A DNA stretch of 9,165 nt from Microbacterium sp. (GCA_031286555.1 JAITUD010000478.1:1-9165), one strand, 5' to 3'. Shown: positions 1 to 7,015, counted from the stretch's first letter. Notes: generated by a model not told the origin, from the letters alone. Numbers and translations: made by a program.

Positions 1-1323
1 GCGCTGATCGGCGGCGTTCGGGAGCTGCTCGATGCGGCGTGTGCGTACTACAGCATCGTTCAGATGGTGATGCCGCTGGCCGGCATGAGCGAGGTGCTGT
101 GGACGAAGCTGTACGACTCGACGATGCGCCGTGAGGGCGGTCCGCAGGCATCCGACTTCCTGCTCGGGTTCGACTCGGCACCGATGCGTTCGGAGCGTGC
201 GCTGCACGAGCTGGCCGAGTGGTGCAGGACCCAGCCGGGGCTGGCGGAGCAGCTGGACGCCGGCGACGATCTGCCGGCGTCGTTCCAGGAGCGGCTCGAT
301 GCGTATCTCGCCGAGTACGGCCACACCGTCTACAACCTCGACTTCATCAACCCCGTGCCCGCCGACGATCCCGCACCCGTCATCGAGACGCTCAAGCACA
401 CGATCGCGGGGAACGCCGCCGACCCGGCCGAGCGGCAGAGGGCATCCGCGGCGCGGCGCGAGCGCATCACGCGCGAGCTCATCGCGCGGCTCGATCCCTT
501 GCGACGCGGTCTCGCCGAGCGAAGGCTCGAGTCTGCGCAACTGTGGGCGCCGGTGCGGGAGGACGCCCTCGCCGCGATGGGACTCGCCTGGCCGGTTCAA
601 CGACGGCTGCTGCACGAGTTCGGCGCCCGGCTCGCGGCATCCGGCGCACTGGAGTCCGCCGAGGACGTGTTCTGGTTCACCGCGGCAGAAGCGGATGCCG
701 CTGCCGCCGCGCTGGACAGGGGGGATGCCGCGCTTCCCGACCACCGCGCCGACGTCGACGAGCGCCGCCGCACCTGGCGCGGCCGCCGCCTCGCGACCCC
801 GCCGCAGTACCTGCCGAAGAGCGGAATGATGACGTCGATGGAGCGCTTCATGCCGGCGAAGGAGAGCGACGACTCGGGGCCCGTGCTGCACGGCACCGGC
901 GGATCGGGCGGTCAGGTCACGGCCCCCGCACGCGTGCTCGGCGGCACGGCCGATTTCGCGAGCTTCCAGCCCGGCGAAGTGCTGGTGGCGTCCATCACCA
1001 CTCCGGCGTACACGCCCCTGTTCGCCCTGGCCGCAGGCGTGGTCACCGACATCGGGGGCGTGCTCAGTCACGGGTCGATCGTGGCGCGGGAGTACGGGAT
1101 TCCCGCGGTGCTCGGCACCGGCACCGCGACCAAGCGGATCTCCACCGGAGACGTCCTCACGGTGAACGGCGCGACCGGGACGGTGCGGCTCCCCGGTGCG
1201 CCGGACGACGGCGCGGATGCCGCCGTCGCTCCCTCGAAGCGCGGCGGGCTGGTCGCCATCGGGCTCGGCGTTGCGGCCGCCGCCGGGATCGTGCTGCTCA
1301 TCGCGCGCCGTCGGCGGCGCTGA
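1..1323 (+). CDS. PEP-utilizing enzyme, C-terminal part (PEP synthase / rifampicin phosphotransferase-like), 5' end outside window
   Basis: The frame is open from base 1, so 440 C-terminal residues are visible and the true start lies upstream. Residues about 1-320 are mostly helical and carry EYGHTVYNLDF, like the middle region of PEP-synthase and rifampicin-phosphotransferase relatives. Residues about 325-400 form the mobile swivelling phosphohistidine domain, with GGVLSHGSIVAREYGIPAV. The histidine at residue 357 (bases 1069-1071) aligns with the one that carries phosphate from ATP or PEP to the acceptor in this family. The N-terminal ATP-grasp domain is not in view. Unusually, after the His domain comes an acidic/Ala linker, one hydrophobic stretch (residues 417-435) and five terminal arginines, which look like a membrane tail. 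The acceptor substrate cannot be told; pyruvate or a rifamycin-like compound are family precedents only. Family assignment is firm, function is not. Confidence 0.85.
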   Translation, partial: ALIGGVRELLDAACAYYSIVQMVMPLAGMSEVLWTKLYDSTMRREGGPQASDFLLGFDSAPMRSERALHELAEWCRTQPGLAEQLDAGDDLPASFQERLDAYLAEYGHTVYNLDFINPVPADDPAPVIETLKHTIAGNAADPAERQRASAARRERITRELIARLDPLRRGLAERRLESAQLWAPVREDALAAMGLAWPVQRRLLHEFGARLAASGALESAEDVFWFTAAEADAAAAALDRGDAALPDHRADVDERRRTWRGRRLATPPQYLPKSGMMTSMERFMPAKESDDSGPVLHGTGGSGGQVTAPARVLGGTADFASFQPGEVLVASITTPAYTPLFALAAGVVTDIGGVLSHGSIVAREYGIPAVLGTGTATKRISTGDVLTVNGATGTVRLPGAPDDGADAAVAPSKRGGLVAIGLGVAAAAGIVLLIARRRRR

Positions 1324-1340
1324 GCGGCCGACCGCACGCC

Positions 1341-1380
1341 GGAGGGCGCCGGCCCGGATGCCCGGGAGCCGACGCCCTCC
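1341..1380. terminator. Long GC-rich hairpin between convergent genes, probable bidirectional terminator
   Basis: GGAGGGCG at 1341-1348 pairs perfectly with CGCCCTCC at 1373-1380. After one C/A mismatch the stem continues with CGGC and GCCG, and the loop itself has CCCGG/CCGGG pairing. It lies between the stop of the PEP-utilizing gene (1323) and the stop of the GH20 gene (1400), so it could serve both strands. No clear T-run follows on either side, so it may be a weak or Rho-assisted terminator. Confidence 0.55.
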
Positions 1381-1399
1381 TCGCCTGCTGCGGCTCGCG

Positions 1400-4300
1400 C
1401 TACTTGATCTCGCGCACCTTGATCGTCGTGTCGTCGGCCGCCTTGGAGAGGGTTCCCGTCGCGATCAGCAGGTGCGGGCCGCCCGCGGAATCAGCCGGGA
1501 CCGTGACCTCGCCCGAGACCCGGCCCTCGCCGTCGGCGGTCAGGGAGCCCAGCGCGGTGACCGTGCCGGGGCCCTGCTTCCGCAGCGTCACGGCGACCGG
1601 CTCTCCCGGTGCGAAGCCCGAGCCGGTGACCTTCACCGCAGTGCCGGCACGGACGTTCGCCCCACCCGCCGAGACGGATGCCTGGTACGTCGGCGGGGCG
1701 ATGACCGGGCCTGCGGCGGCGAGCTCGCCGGCGGTCGCCCACGGGTTTCCGTTCACCTCTGACAGCGCGACCAGCTTCAGGTATCGCACCGGCTGCGGCG
1801 CGAACGACGCCAGCTGCGCGGAAGCACTGTTCTGGAAGGCGCCCTTGGCGACCGGCGCGCCCCAGTCGCCGTCGATCGCGCTCACCGTCTGCGAGGCGTA
1901 CACCTCGTAGTCGCCGATGCGCCCGTTCGCGCCACCCGTGCCGGTGCTGCTGCGACCGGTGTGCCAGAGGCCGCAGATCGCCTGGGCCTCGCCGAGGTCG
2001 AGCACGATCGAGTGCGGGTAGGTCGCGGTGGTCGGCGACCACTGCGAGTGCCAGTACGTGGCCGGGTTGCCGTCGATCGCCGCGGCCGCGGGGCCGTTCG
2101 GCGCCGGCTCACCGGAGAGCTGCTGACTGGACACCGCGGCGATCGCCTTCGGCTGCAGCGTGACGGCGGCACAGGTCGCGTTCGCCGGAGTCTCGGCATG
2201 CGCGACGACCTTGCCGTCGCCGTCGACGAGGTCGAAGCCGAACACTCCGGTGCCGATCTCGGCCGCGATGTTGAACACCTTCGCCTCGGCGTCGACGCTG
2301 TCGTGCGAGGCGACATCGCCCACGGCGACCTCGGCAGGGACCGCAGTCCAACCGTCGGCGGTGCGAACGCGCAGTGTCGCGCCGGCCACCGCGCGATCCG
2401 TCATGTTGCTGATCGTCACGGTGAAGGTGCCCGACCCGCCGGGTGCCGCAGAGACCGCGGCGGGCGAGACCGCCAGCGACACGTCGCCGTCCGCCTTCCA
2501 CACCGTGCGGCCCCAGTCGGCCGGGGTCTGCACCACGCGGCCGTCGGCCACGTCCTTGAACCCCTTGTATGCGACGGGCACGTTCTTCAGCCCCTTCGAG
2601 ATCGACAGGAACTGCTGGCTCGCCGCGTTCGCGACGGTGTAGCCGCCGTCGGCCTCGCGCACCTGCCACTTCTGCAGGGTGGTGGTCGCGCAGTTCGCCA
2701 GCGTCACATCCGCACCGATCTCGACCGGCACGTTCAGACGCATGGTCCCGGCGCGGCTCAGGTCGAGGCAGCGGCCGTCCGCAGCGCGGATCGTGTAGTA
2801 GCCGTCGTCGGTGCGGGTGAAGGTGAACGTGTCACCGGCATCCGCCAGTGCCGTGCCGGAGCCGGCACCCGCGGCGAGCGCGCCGCCCTCGGTCTGCAGC
2901 GTGTAGGCGCCGGACGGCAGCGGCTGCCGGTCGGCGTTCTCCCACAGCGGGGCGCGGCCGACGACGTCCATGGCCTTCTTGAAGTCGGCGTAGGTCTTCC
3001 AGGGGCGGTCATTCGTCCAGGTCGTCTGCGCGACCAGACGCAGCGGCTCGAGCATCCTCTTCTCGGTGGTGTTCTCGGCCTCGGCCGGCGTTCCGCCGTC
3101 GGGCCAGATGCTCATTCGGGCGCCCAGGATCTTGTCGGTGCCGCCGGTGACCTTCTGTCCGTAGAACTGCGCCGGTGTCCAGCCTCCCTCGTACAGGCCC
3201 TTGCTGTCGACGCCGTAGCCGCCTCGGACCATGTAGAGCGAGTTGGAGATGTTGTTGACCTCGTGGCCCCAGTCGATGAACTGCTGCGGCTTGATGGTGG
3301 ACCCTGCCTGGTTCCAGTGCTCGATGATGATGTCGGTGTCGAAGCGCACGAACTTGTTGTCGGTCATGACGCCGTCGTTCCAGATGCGCATCGTCTTGCC
3401 CTTGGACTTCACGTAGGCGTTGACCTTGTTCGTGTACCAGGCGACGACGTCGTTCTCGGTGGCTCCGGCGCCGAACTTCTCCTCGGCGAAGCGCTTGATC
3501 TGCGGATAGTTCTTGTAGCCGCTGCCGAGCATGTACTCGTCGGCGCCCATGTGCCAGTACTTCGTGGTGAACACGTCGGCGTACTCGTCGATGAGGTCGG
3601 TGTAGAAGTCGAAGGACGCGTCCTTGGTGATGTCCATGCGCACCTCGTCCTTGGCGCCGGTGCTCTCGTTGGTGAGCTGCAGCTCCGGCATGTTCTCGAG
3701 CCAGATCTCCATGTGGCCCGGGGAGTTGATCTCGGGGATCACGTCGATGCCGTACCGGTTCGCCTTCTTCACGAGCGCGCGGATGTCGTCCTTCGTGTAG
3801 TACGACCACGTGTTGGTCTGCGGGTACCCGTCGACCTTCACCTTGAGCTCGAGCATCAGCGTGTTCATCTTCAGGTACGCCATGTCCTCGATGAGCCGGT
3901 CCATGAACTCCGTGGAGATGTTGATGACGCAGGCGCACACCGTCACGCCGCGCTCCGCGTACTCCGGGACGTCGACGACCGAGCCCCGCGGCAGGGTGTC
4001 CTGCTGCGTGAGCATCTGCAGCACCGTGCGGGTGCCGTTGAACACGCCGGCCCGGTCGGCACCGGTGACCACGATGCTGTCGCCGACCGTGAGCTGGTAG
4101 CCCTGGTCGCCGAGGTCGTCCCGGCCGTCGTCGATGCGCAGCTCGATGTCGCCCGCGCCGGTGTCGGCACCGACGACCTTCGCACCCGGATGCCCGGCGG
4201 CGAGCTCGCTGCGCAGGATGTCGGCCGCGGAGGTCAGACCGGCGTCGTCCGGGTCGGCGACGATCGCGAGATCGTCTGCCGCGGTGAACACGCCCTCGGC

Positions 4301-4459
4301 GCTCTGCCAGCCGGAGATCGACGGGATCACGTCGGGAAGAGCTGCGGATGCCGCGGACGCCGGCGCGGCGAGCAGCAGCGAGCTCACGGCGAGCACGGTC
4401 GCGGTGATCGTGGCGGACAGGGCGCGGATCCTGCGCGCTCGTGTGCTGGATGGACTCAC
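1400..4459 (-). CDS. Secreted multidomain GH20 beta-N-acetylhexosaminidase (possibly lacto-N-biosidase-like)
   Basis: The 1019-residue product starts at GTG 4459 behind AGAGAGG with a 7-nt gap. The upstream in-frame ATG at 4528 sits inside the predicted -10 box and is rejected. A signal peptide spans about 1-36 (RARRIR, hydrophobic core, APASA). Next come the GH20b N-terminal domain (about 40-165) and the GH20 catalytic barrel (about 167-480), with PEINSPGHM (242-250) and the WHMGADEYM block, whose D307-E308 match the catalytic Asp-Glu pair that works by the acetamido-assisted retaining mechanism. Then follow a ricin-type beta-trefoil (about 514-657, QKW motif), a NEW3 domain (about 660-747), a CBM32/F5-8C domain (about 764-915) and an Ig-like C-terminal domain. 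GADE rather than GGDE, and the module layout, leave dispersin- or lacto-N-biosidase-like specificity open. Family is sure; substrate is inferred as GlcNAc/GalNAc glycans outside the cell. There is no LPXTG, so the enzyme is probably released. Confidence 0.93.
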   Translation of the reverse strand: MSPSSTRARRIRALSATITATVLAVSSLLLAAPASAASAALPDVIPSISGWQSAEGVFTAADDLAIVADPDDAGLTSAADILRSELAAGHPGAKVVGADTGAGDIELRIDDGRDDLGDQGYQLTVGDSIVVTGADRAGVFNGTRTVLQMLTQQDTLPRGSVVDVPEYAERGVTVCACVINISTEFMDRLIEDMAYLKMNTLMLELKVKVDGYPQTNTWSYYTKDDIRALVKKANRYGIDVIPEINSPGHMEIWLENMPELQLTNESTGAKDEVRMDITKDASFDFYTDLIDEYADVFTTKYWHMGADEYMLGSGYKNYPQIKRFAEEKFGAGATENDVVAWYTNKVNAYVKSKGKTMRIWNDGVMTDNKFVRFDTDIIIEHWNQAGSTIKPQQFIDWGHEVNNISNSLYMVRGGYGVDSKGLYEGGWTPAQFYGQKVTGGTDKILGARMSIWPDGGTPAEAENTTEKRMLEPLRLVAQTTWTNDRPWKTYADFKKAMDVVGRAPLWENADRQPLPSGAYTLQTEGGALAAGAGSGTALADAGDTFTFTRTDDGYYTIRAADGRCLDLSRAGTMRLNVPVEIGADVTLANCATTTLQKWQVREADGGYTVANAASQQFLSISKGLKNVPVAYKGFKDVADGRVVQTPADWGRTVWKADGDVSLAVSPAAVSAAPGGSGTFTVTISNMTDRAVAGATLRVRTADGWTAVPAEVAVGDVASHDSVDAEAKVFNIAAEIGTGVFGFDLVDGDGKVVAHAETPANATCAAVTLQPKAIAAVSSQQLSGEPAPNGPAAAAIDGNPATYWHSQWSPTTATYPHSIVLDLGEAQAICGLWHTGRSSTGTGGANGRIGDYEVYASQTVSAIDGDWGAPVAKGAFQNSASAQLASFAPQPVRYLKLVALSEVNGNPWATAGELAAAGPVIAPPTYQASVSAGGANVRAGTAVKVTGSGFAPGEPVAVTLRKQGPGTVTALGSLTADGEGRVSGEVTVPADSAGGPHLLIATGTLSKAADDTTIKVREIK

Positions 4460-4466
4460 GGGACTG

Positions 4467-4473
4467 CCTCTCT
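4467..4473 (-). promoter_or_regulatory. Ribosome binding site deciding the GTG start of the GH20 gene
   Basis: On the minus strand AGAGAGG is followed by seven bases and then GTG at 4459. The next codons give SPSSTRARRIR and a normal signal peptide. The alternative ATG at 4528 would add 23 residues before the signal peptide and would overlap the promoter, so this site fixes the start. Confidence 0.65.
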
Positions 4474-4518
4474 GGACGACGGTGTCCGGCGCCTGGTGGC
4501 GTCGAGCGGGTTGTGGCA

Positions 4519-4533
4519 TCGATAACATATCGA
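4519..4533. promoter_or_regulatory. Perfect inverted repeat, candidate LacI-family operator
   Basis: TCGATA, spacer ACA, TATCGA: 6-bp arms, AT-rich in a GC-rich genome. It covers the -10 of the GH20 promoter and the -35 region of the presumed lacI-type promoter, so a bound repressor could block both genes. The odd 3-nt centre is not the central CG common in LacI-family operators, so the link to the neighbouring regulator is inference. Confidence 0.55.
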
Positions 4534-4553
4534 GCGCGGCTAAGCTGTGTCAA
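4524..4553 (-). promoter_or_regulatory. Sigma-70-type promoter of the GH20 gene
   Basis: Read on the minus strand, a perfect -35 hexamer TTGACA (4553-4548) is followed after 18 bp by TATGTT (4529-4524), which keeps the key T, A and final T of the -10. The predicted transcript start near 4517 gives a leader of about 58 nt before GTG 4459. Such a good -35 stands out in this GC-rich sequence. Confidence 0.65.
4541..4546 (+). promoter_or_regulatory. Possible -10 element of the LacI-type regulator gene
   Basis: TAAGCT fits the TANNNT pattern that many actinobacterial promoters keep. It would start transcription near 4553, giving a leader of about 21 nt that contains the AAGGAGG ribosome site. No good -35 is visible 16-18 bp upstream; that stretch lies in the inverted repeat. 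Weak call. Confidence 0.3.
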
Positions 4554-4561
4554 CGGATTCG

Positions 4562-4568
4562 AAGGAGG
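4562..4568 (+). promoter_or_regulatory. Strong ribosome binding site of the LacI-type regulator
   Basis: AAGGAGG is a full Shine-Dalgarno match, five bases before GTG 4574. It rules out the in-frame GTG at 4547, which lies upstream of this site and would put it inside the coding region. Confidence 0.8.
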
Positions 4569-4573
4569 GGCCG

Positions 4574-5596
4574 GTGACCGGAAGCGAGACCTCGCAGCGA
4601 CCGCCGGGGATGCTCGACGTCGCACGCGTCGCCGGTGTATCGGCCCAGACGGTCTCTCGAGTGTTGCGCGATCACCCCTACGTCTCCGACGAGAAGCGGC
4701 AGCGCGTGCTGGCCGCCGTCGAGCAGCTCGGCTATCGCATGAACACCGCCGCCCGCGCGCTCTCATCCGGTCGCACCAGGACCATCGGCCTGGTCAGCAT
4801 GGCCACCGAGTCGTATGCCGGCGCCATCACCCAGTCCAGCGTCGAGCATGCCGCCGACGCCGAGCACTACATCGTCGTCGGCGCCCAGATCTCCACGCCC
4901 GACGCCGAGTCGATCAGCGGGGCGCTGCGCCGCCTGGAGCGCCTCGGCGCGGAGGCCATCATCCTGGCCGTGCCGCTACGCACGGCAGATCACCGCATCG
5001 AGCAGGTCGCAGAGCACCTGCCCACCGCCACGATCGGCGGCTCGCCCGTGGGCAGGGCGCGGGCGCTCGACGTCGACCAGCGGGCCGTGGCCCGCCTCGC
5101 CACGGAGCACCTGCTCTCGCTCGGGCATCGCACCGTGCAGCACGTCTCCGGCCCCGGCGACTGGATCGACGCGGTGGAGCGCACCACCGCCTGGCGCGAG
5201 GTGCTGACCACGGCGGATCGGGAGACCCCCACCGTGATCCACGGCGACTGGTCCCCGGAATCGGGCTATCAGGCCGGGCTGCGCCTCGGCGCCGACCCGA
5301 GCGTCACGGCGGTGTTCGTCGCCAGCGACGAGATGGCCTTCGGGGTCGTCCGCGGACTGCACGAAGCGGGACGACGGGTGCCGGAGGACGTCTCGGTGGT
5401 CGGGGTCGACGACATCCCGCTCGCCGCGTACTGCACCCCCGCGCTGACCACGGTGGCGCAGCCCTTCGCCGAGCTGGGGCGCGGCGCCGTGGCATCCGTC
5501 ACCGCGCGCCTGGAGGGGCGCGACGATCCCACCAGCGACGTCAGCCTCTCGCCCCGTCTCGCCGTGCGCGGGTCGACCGCGGCACCCGCGGTCTGA
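4574..5596 (+). CDS. LacI-family transcriptional regulator
   Basis: The product is a 340-residue protein, normal length for the family. The helix-turn-helix is at about 14-33 (LDVARVAGVSAQTVSRVLR), followed by DHPYVSDEKRQRVL and the hinge region around 57-70 (NTAARALSSG), which in LacI proteins inserts a leucine into the minor groove. The rest, about 70-330, is a periplasmic-binding-protein-like sugar sensor ending in LSPRLAVRGSTAAP, a usual actinobacterial LacI ending. It is divergent from the GH20 gene with a 114-bp gap, so it most likely represses that gene and perhaps itself, released by an amino sugar or oligosaccharide from glycan breakdown. The effector cannot be read from sequence. 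The stop codon is only 4 nt from the stop of the converging ZIP gene. Confidence 0.93.
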   Translation: MTGSETSQRPPGMLDVARVAGVSAQTVSRVLRDHPYVSDEKRQRVLAAVEQLGYRMNTAARALSSGRTRTIGLVSMATESYAGAITQSSVEHAADAEHYIVVGAQISTPDAESISGALRRLERLGAEAIILAVPLRTADHRIEQVAEHLPTATIGGSPVGRARALDVDQRAVARLATEHLLSLGHRTVQHVSGPGDWIDAVERTTAWREVLTTADRETPTVIHGDWSPESGYQAGLRLGADPSVTAVFVASDEMAFGVVRGLHEAGRRVPEDVSVVGVDDIPLAAYCTPALTTVAQPFAELGRGAVASVTARLEGRDDPTSDVSLSPRLAVRGSTAAPAV

Positions 5597-5600
5597 ACTG

Positions 5601-6305
5601 TCAGCCGGCGAAGGACAGCCCGGCGGCGACGGTGAACCCGAGCACGGTGAACAGACCGGTCGACTCCTGCGCCTTGGACTGCGCCTCGGGCACCATCGAG
5701 TCGACCAGCATCACCAGCAGCGCGCCGGCGGCGAAGCCGTCGACGGCGGCCTGGAACGCCGGACTCACGGCATCCGTGATCGCATAGCCGGCGACCGTCG
5801 AGAGCATGCAGATCACGGTGACGCCGGCCCACAGCGCCAGCATCCGCCCCCGCTTCATGCCGGATTCGAGCAGGTCGGATGCCGAGCCGATCGACTCCGG
5901 CAGGTTCGAGACGAGGATCGCGATCACCAGCGCCAGGCTCACGCCGTCGCCGGAGGCGAGGCCGATGCCCAGCACGAGCTGCTCGGGGATGCCGTCGAGC
6001 AGAGCGCCGACCGCGAGCGGTATGCCCGACGGGCCCTTCGCCGCGGCCGCCCGCGCATCGACGATCCGATCGGCGACGTAGTAGGTGAGCGCGCCGACAG
6101 CGAGGCCGCCGACGAGGGGCACCGGCCCCCCGACGCCCAGGCCCTCCTGCACCAGCTCGAACGAGATCGACGAGATCAGCGCGCCGGCGCCGAAGCCCAG
6201 CACGATGCCGAGCAGCTTCGGCGGCCATCTGCGCACCAACGAGAGCAGCGCGCCGAGGAACAGCGGCGCCGCAGCGACCGCACCCCACAGCCAGGCCTGA
6301 CCCAT
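5601..6305 (-). CDS. ZIP-family membrane transporter-like protein lacking the usual metal-site histidines
   Basis: This is a 234-residue protein with about eight hydrophobic segments (near 5-24, 31-52, 62-80, 94-117, 122-142, 152-176, 184-206, 216-233), the layout and size of bacterial ZIP divalent-metal transporters. The TM4 signature, usually HNxPEG, reads LDGIPEQ (103-109); the TM5 signature reads SNLPES (133-138). The PE pairs are kept, but the histidines that bind zinc are replaced by Asp and Ser/Asn. Similar Asp-type variants are annotated as ZIP proteins in actinobacteria, so this is probably a subfamily and not a broken gene, but zinc transport should not be assumed. It may be co-transcribed with the lipoprotein gene 48 nt upstream. 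A 7-bp hairpin ends at its ATG, with GGTGAG as the likely weak ribosome site. Confidence 0.75.
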   Translation of the reverse strand: MGQAWLWGAVAAAPLFLGALLSLVRRWPPKLLGIVLGFGAGALISSISFELVQEGLGVGGPVPLVGGLAVGALTYYVADRIVDARAAAAKGPSGIPLAVGALLDGIPEQLVLGIGLASGDGVSLALVIAILVSNLPESIGSASDLLESGMKRGRMLALWAGVTVICMLSTVAGYAITDAVSPAFQAAVDGFAAGALLVMLVDSMVPEAQSKAQESTGLFTVLGFTVAAGLSFAG

Positions 6306-6328
6306 GCGCTCACCGTAGCCCGAGCGCA
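6305..6328 (-). promoter_or_regulatory. Hairpin ending at the ZIP-gene start codon
   Basis: On the minus strand TGCGCTC pairs with GAGCGCA across a 10-nt loop, and the last A is the first base of the ATG. The likely ribosome site GGTGAG is split between loop and stem, so folding would hide it. It may act in translation control or be chance in GC-rich DNA. Confidence 0.35.
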
Positions 6329-6352
6329 GACTTCCGTGGAGTCAGCGCCCCG

Positions 6353-6904
6353 TCAGCGCAGCGCGCAGGAGGTGGTGCCGGTGACCTCGTTGCCGGTGCC
6401 GTTCGCGCGCACGCCGTCGCAGTTCAGATCGCCGCCGACGGTGTTCTTCACGAGGGTCGCGTGCTGGGCATCCGAGATGTCCAGCGTGCCGCCCACCGTC
6501 GTCAGCTTCACGACAACGCCCTGGGTGCGGGTGATCGACAGGTCGCCGCCGACCTGCGAACCGGTCACGACAAGGTCGCGCAGCCCGCCCGCGGCGACAG
6601 TGCCGTCGAAGGTGCTGTCGATGAGCTTCACGATGTCGTAGCCCTCGAAGGACAGGTCGCCCGTCACCTTCTGGCCTGTCACGACACAGGCCCGGTCGCC
6701 GTCGGCGGACCCGGCCGTGCACAGTGCGTCGGCGCGCTCCGCGGGAGTGGCATCGGCCTGCGGAGCATCCGTCTCGGGAGCATCCGTCGTCTGCGTCGTC
6801 GACGGGACCGGCGGCTTCGCGGCATCCTCCGACTGCGGCGCGCAGGCAGACAGGCCCAGCGCGAGAAGCGTCGTGGCGAACAGGATGCCGGTGGTGCGGC
6901 GCAT
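6353..6904 (-). CDS. Lipoprotein with a 19-residue repeat, predicted small beta-solenoid; function unknown
   Basis: The 183-residue protein starts at ATG 6904, with GGAGAG six bases upstream; TAGGGT at 6944-6939 is a possible -10. The lipoprotein signal is MRRTTG, a hydrophobic run and the lipobox LSAC with lipidated C21. A Pro/Thr/Asp/Ala-rich linker (about 22-58) would span the wall. The rest is repetitive: VTGDL at 80, FDGTV at 99, VGGDL at 118, VGGTL at 137, VGGDL at 156, each exactly 19 residues apart, and a last VTGTT at 174. This regular period suggests a right-handed beta-helix of about six turns. Four cysteines (62, 73, 162, 180) lie near the two ends of the repeat region and could form capping disulfides. 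I do not recognise a named family. It is divergent from the alkyl sulfatase gene and upstream of the ZIP gene. Confidence 0.85.
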   Translation of the reverse strand: MRRTTGILFATTLLALGLSACAPQSEDAAKPPVPSTTQTTDAPETDAPQADATPAERADALCTAGSADGDRACVVTGQKVTGDLSFEGYDIVKLIDSTFDGTVAAGGLRDLVVTGSQVGGDLSITRTQGVVVKLTTVGGTLDISDAQHATLVKNTVGGDLNCDGVRANGTGNEVTGTTSCALR

Positions 6905-7015
6905 TGCGATCTCTCCAGAGTTCCGTGGCAAAGGCTCAACCCTAACCCTGTCCCCTTTCACGGGCGAATCCGCTGGCGCGTCCCGCGCGCGCTGGCCAGG
7001 ATGGACAGGGGATGG

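Noticed and set aside
1225..1323. LPXTG sortase signal at the end of the PEP-utilizing protein
   Set aside because: A hydrophobic stretch and arginines are present but no LPXTG-like pentapeptide; the nearest string, LPGAP, does not fit and lies too far from the helix, and the family is cytosolic.
219..1910. Long plus-strand frame across the PEP gene and into the GH20 region
   Set aside because: It is extremely Arg-rich, crosses a terminator hairpin and the convergent gene, and overlaps a frame with clear family motifs.
1961..4525. Very long open frame on the plus strand opposite the GH20 gene
   Set aside because: Composition is Arg/Val/Gly/Asp-rich with no fold or motif, and it is an exact antisense shadow of the well-supported glycosidase in GC-rich DNA.
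4547..4573. Upstream GTG as start of the LacI-type regulator
   Set aside because: The perfect AAGGAGG at 4562-4568 lies downstream of it and serves GTG 4574; the extra residues are not part of the HTH domain.
4460..4573. DasR-type (ACTGGTCTAGACCA-like) operator controlling the hexosaminidase
   Set aside because: No sequence resembling that site is present in the gap; the only clear symmetry is TCGATA-ACA-TATCGA.
3009..4766. Long minus-strand frame overlapping the GH20 and lacI genes
   Set aside because: Low-complexity Arg-rich translation; it is a frame-shifted shadow of the GH20 gene running across the promoter region.
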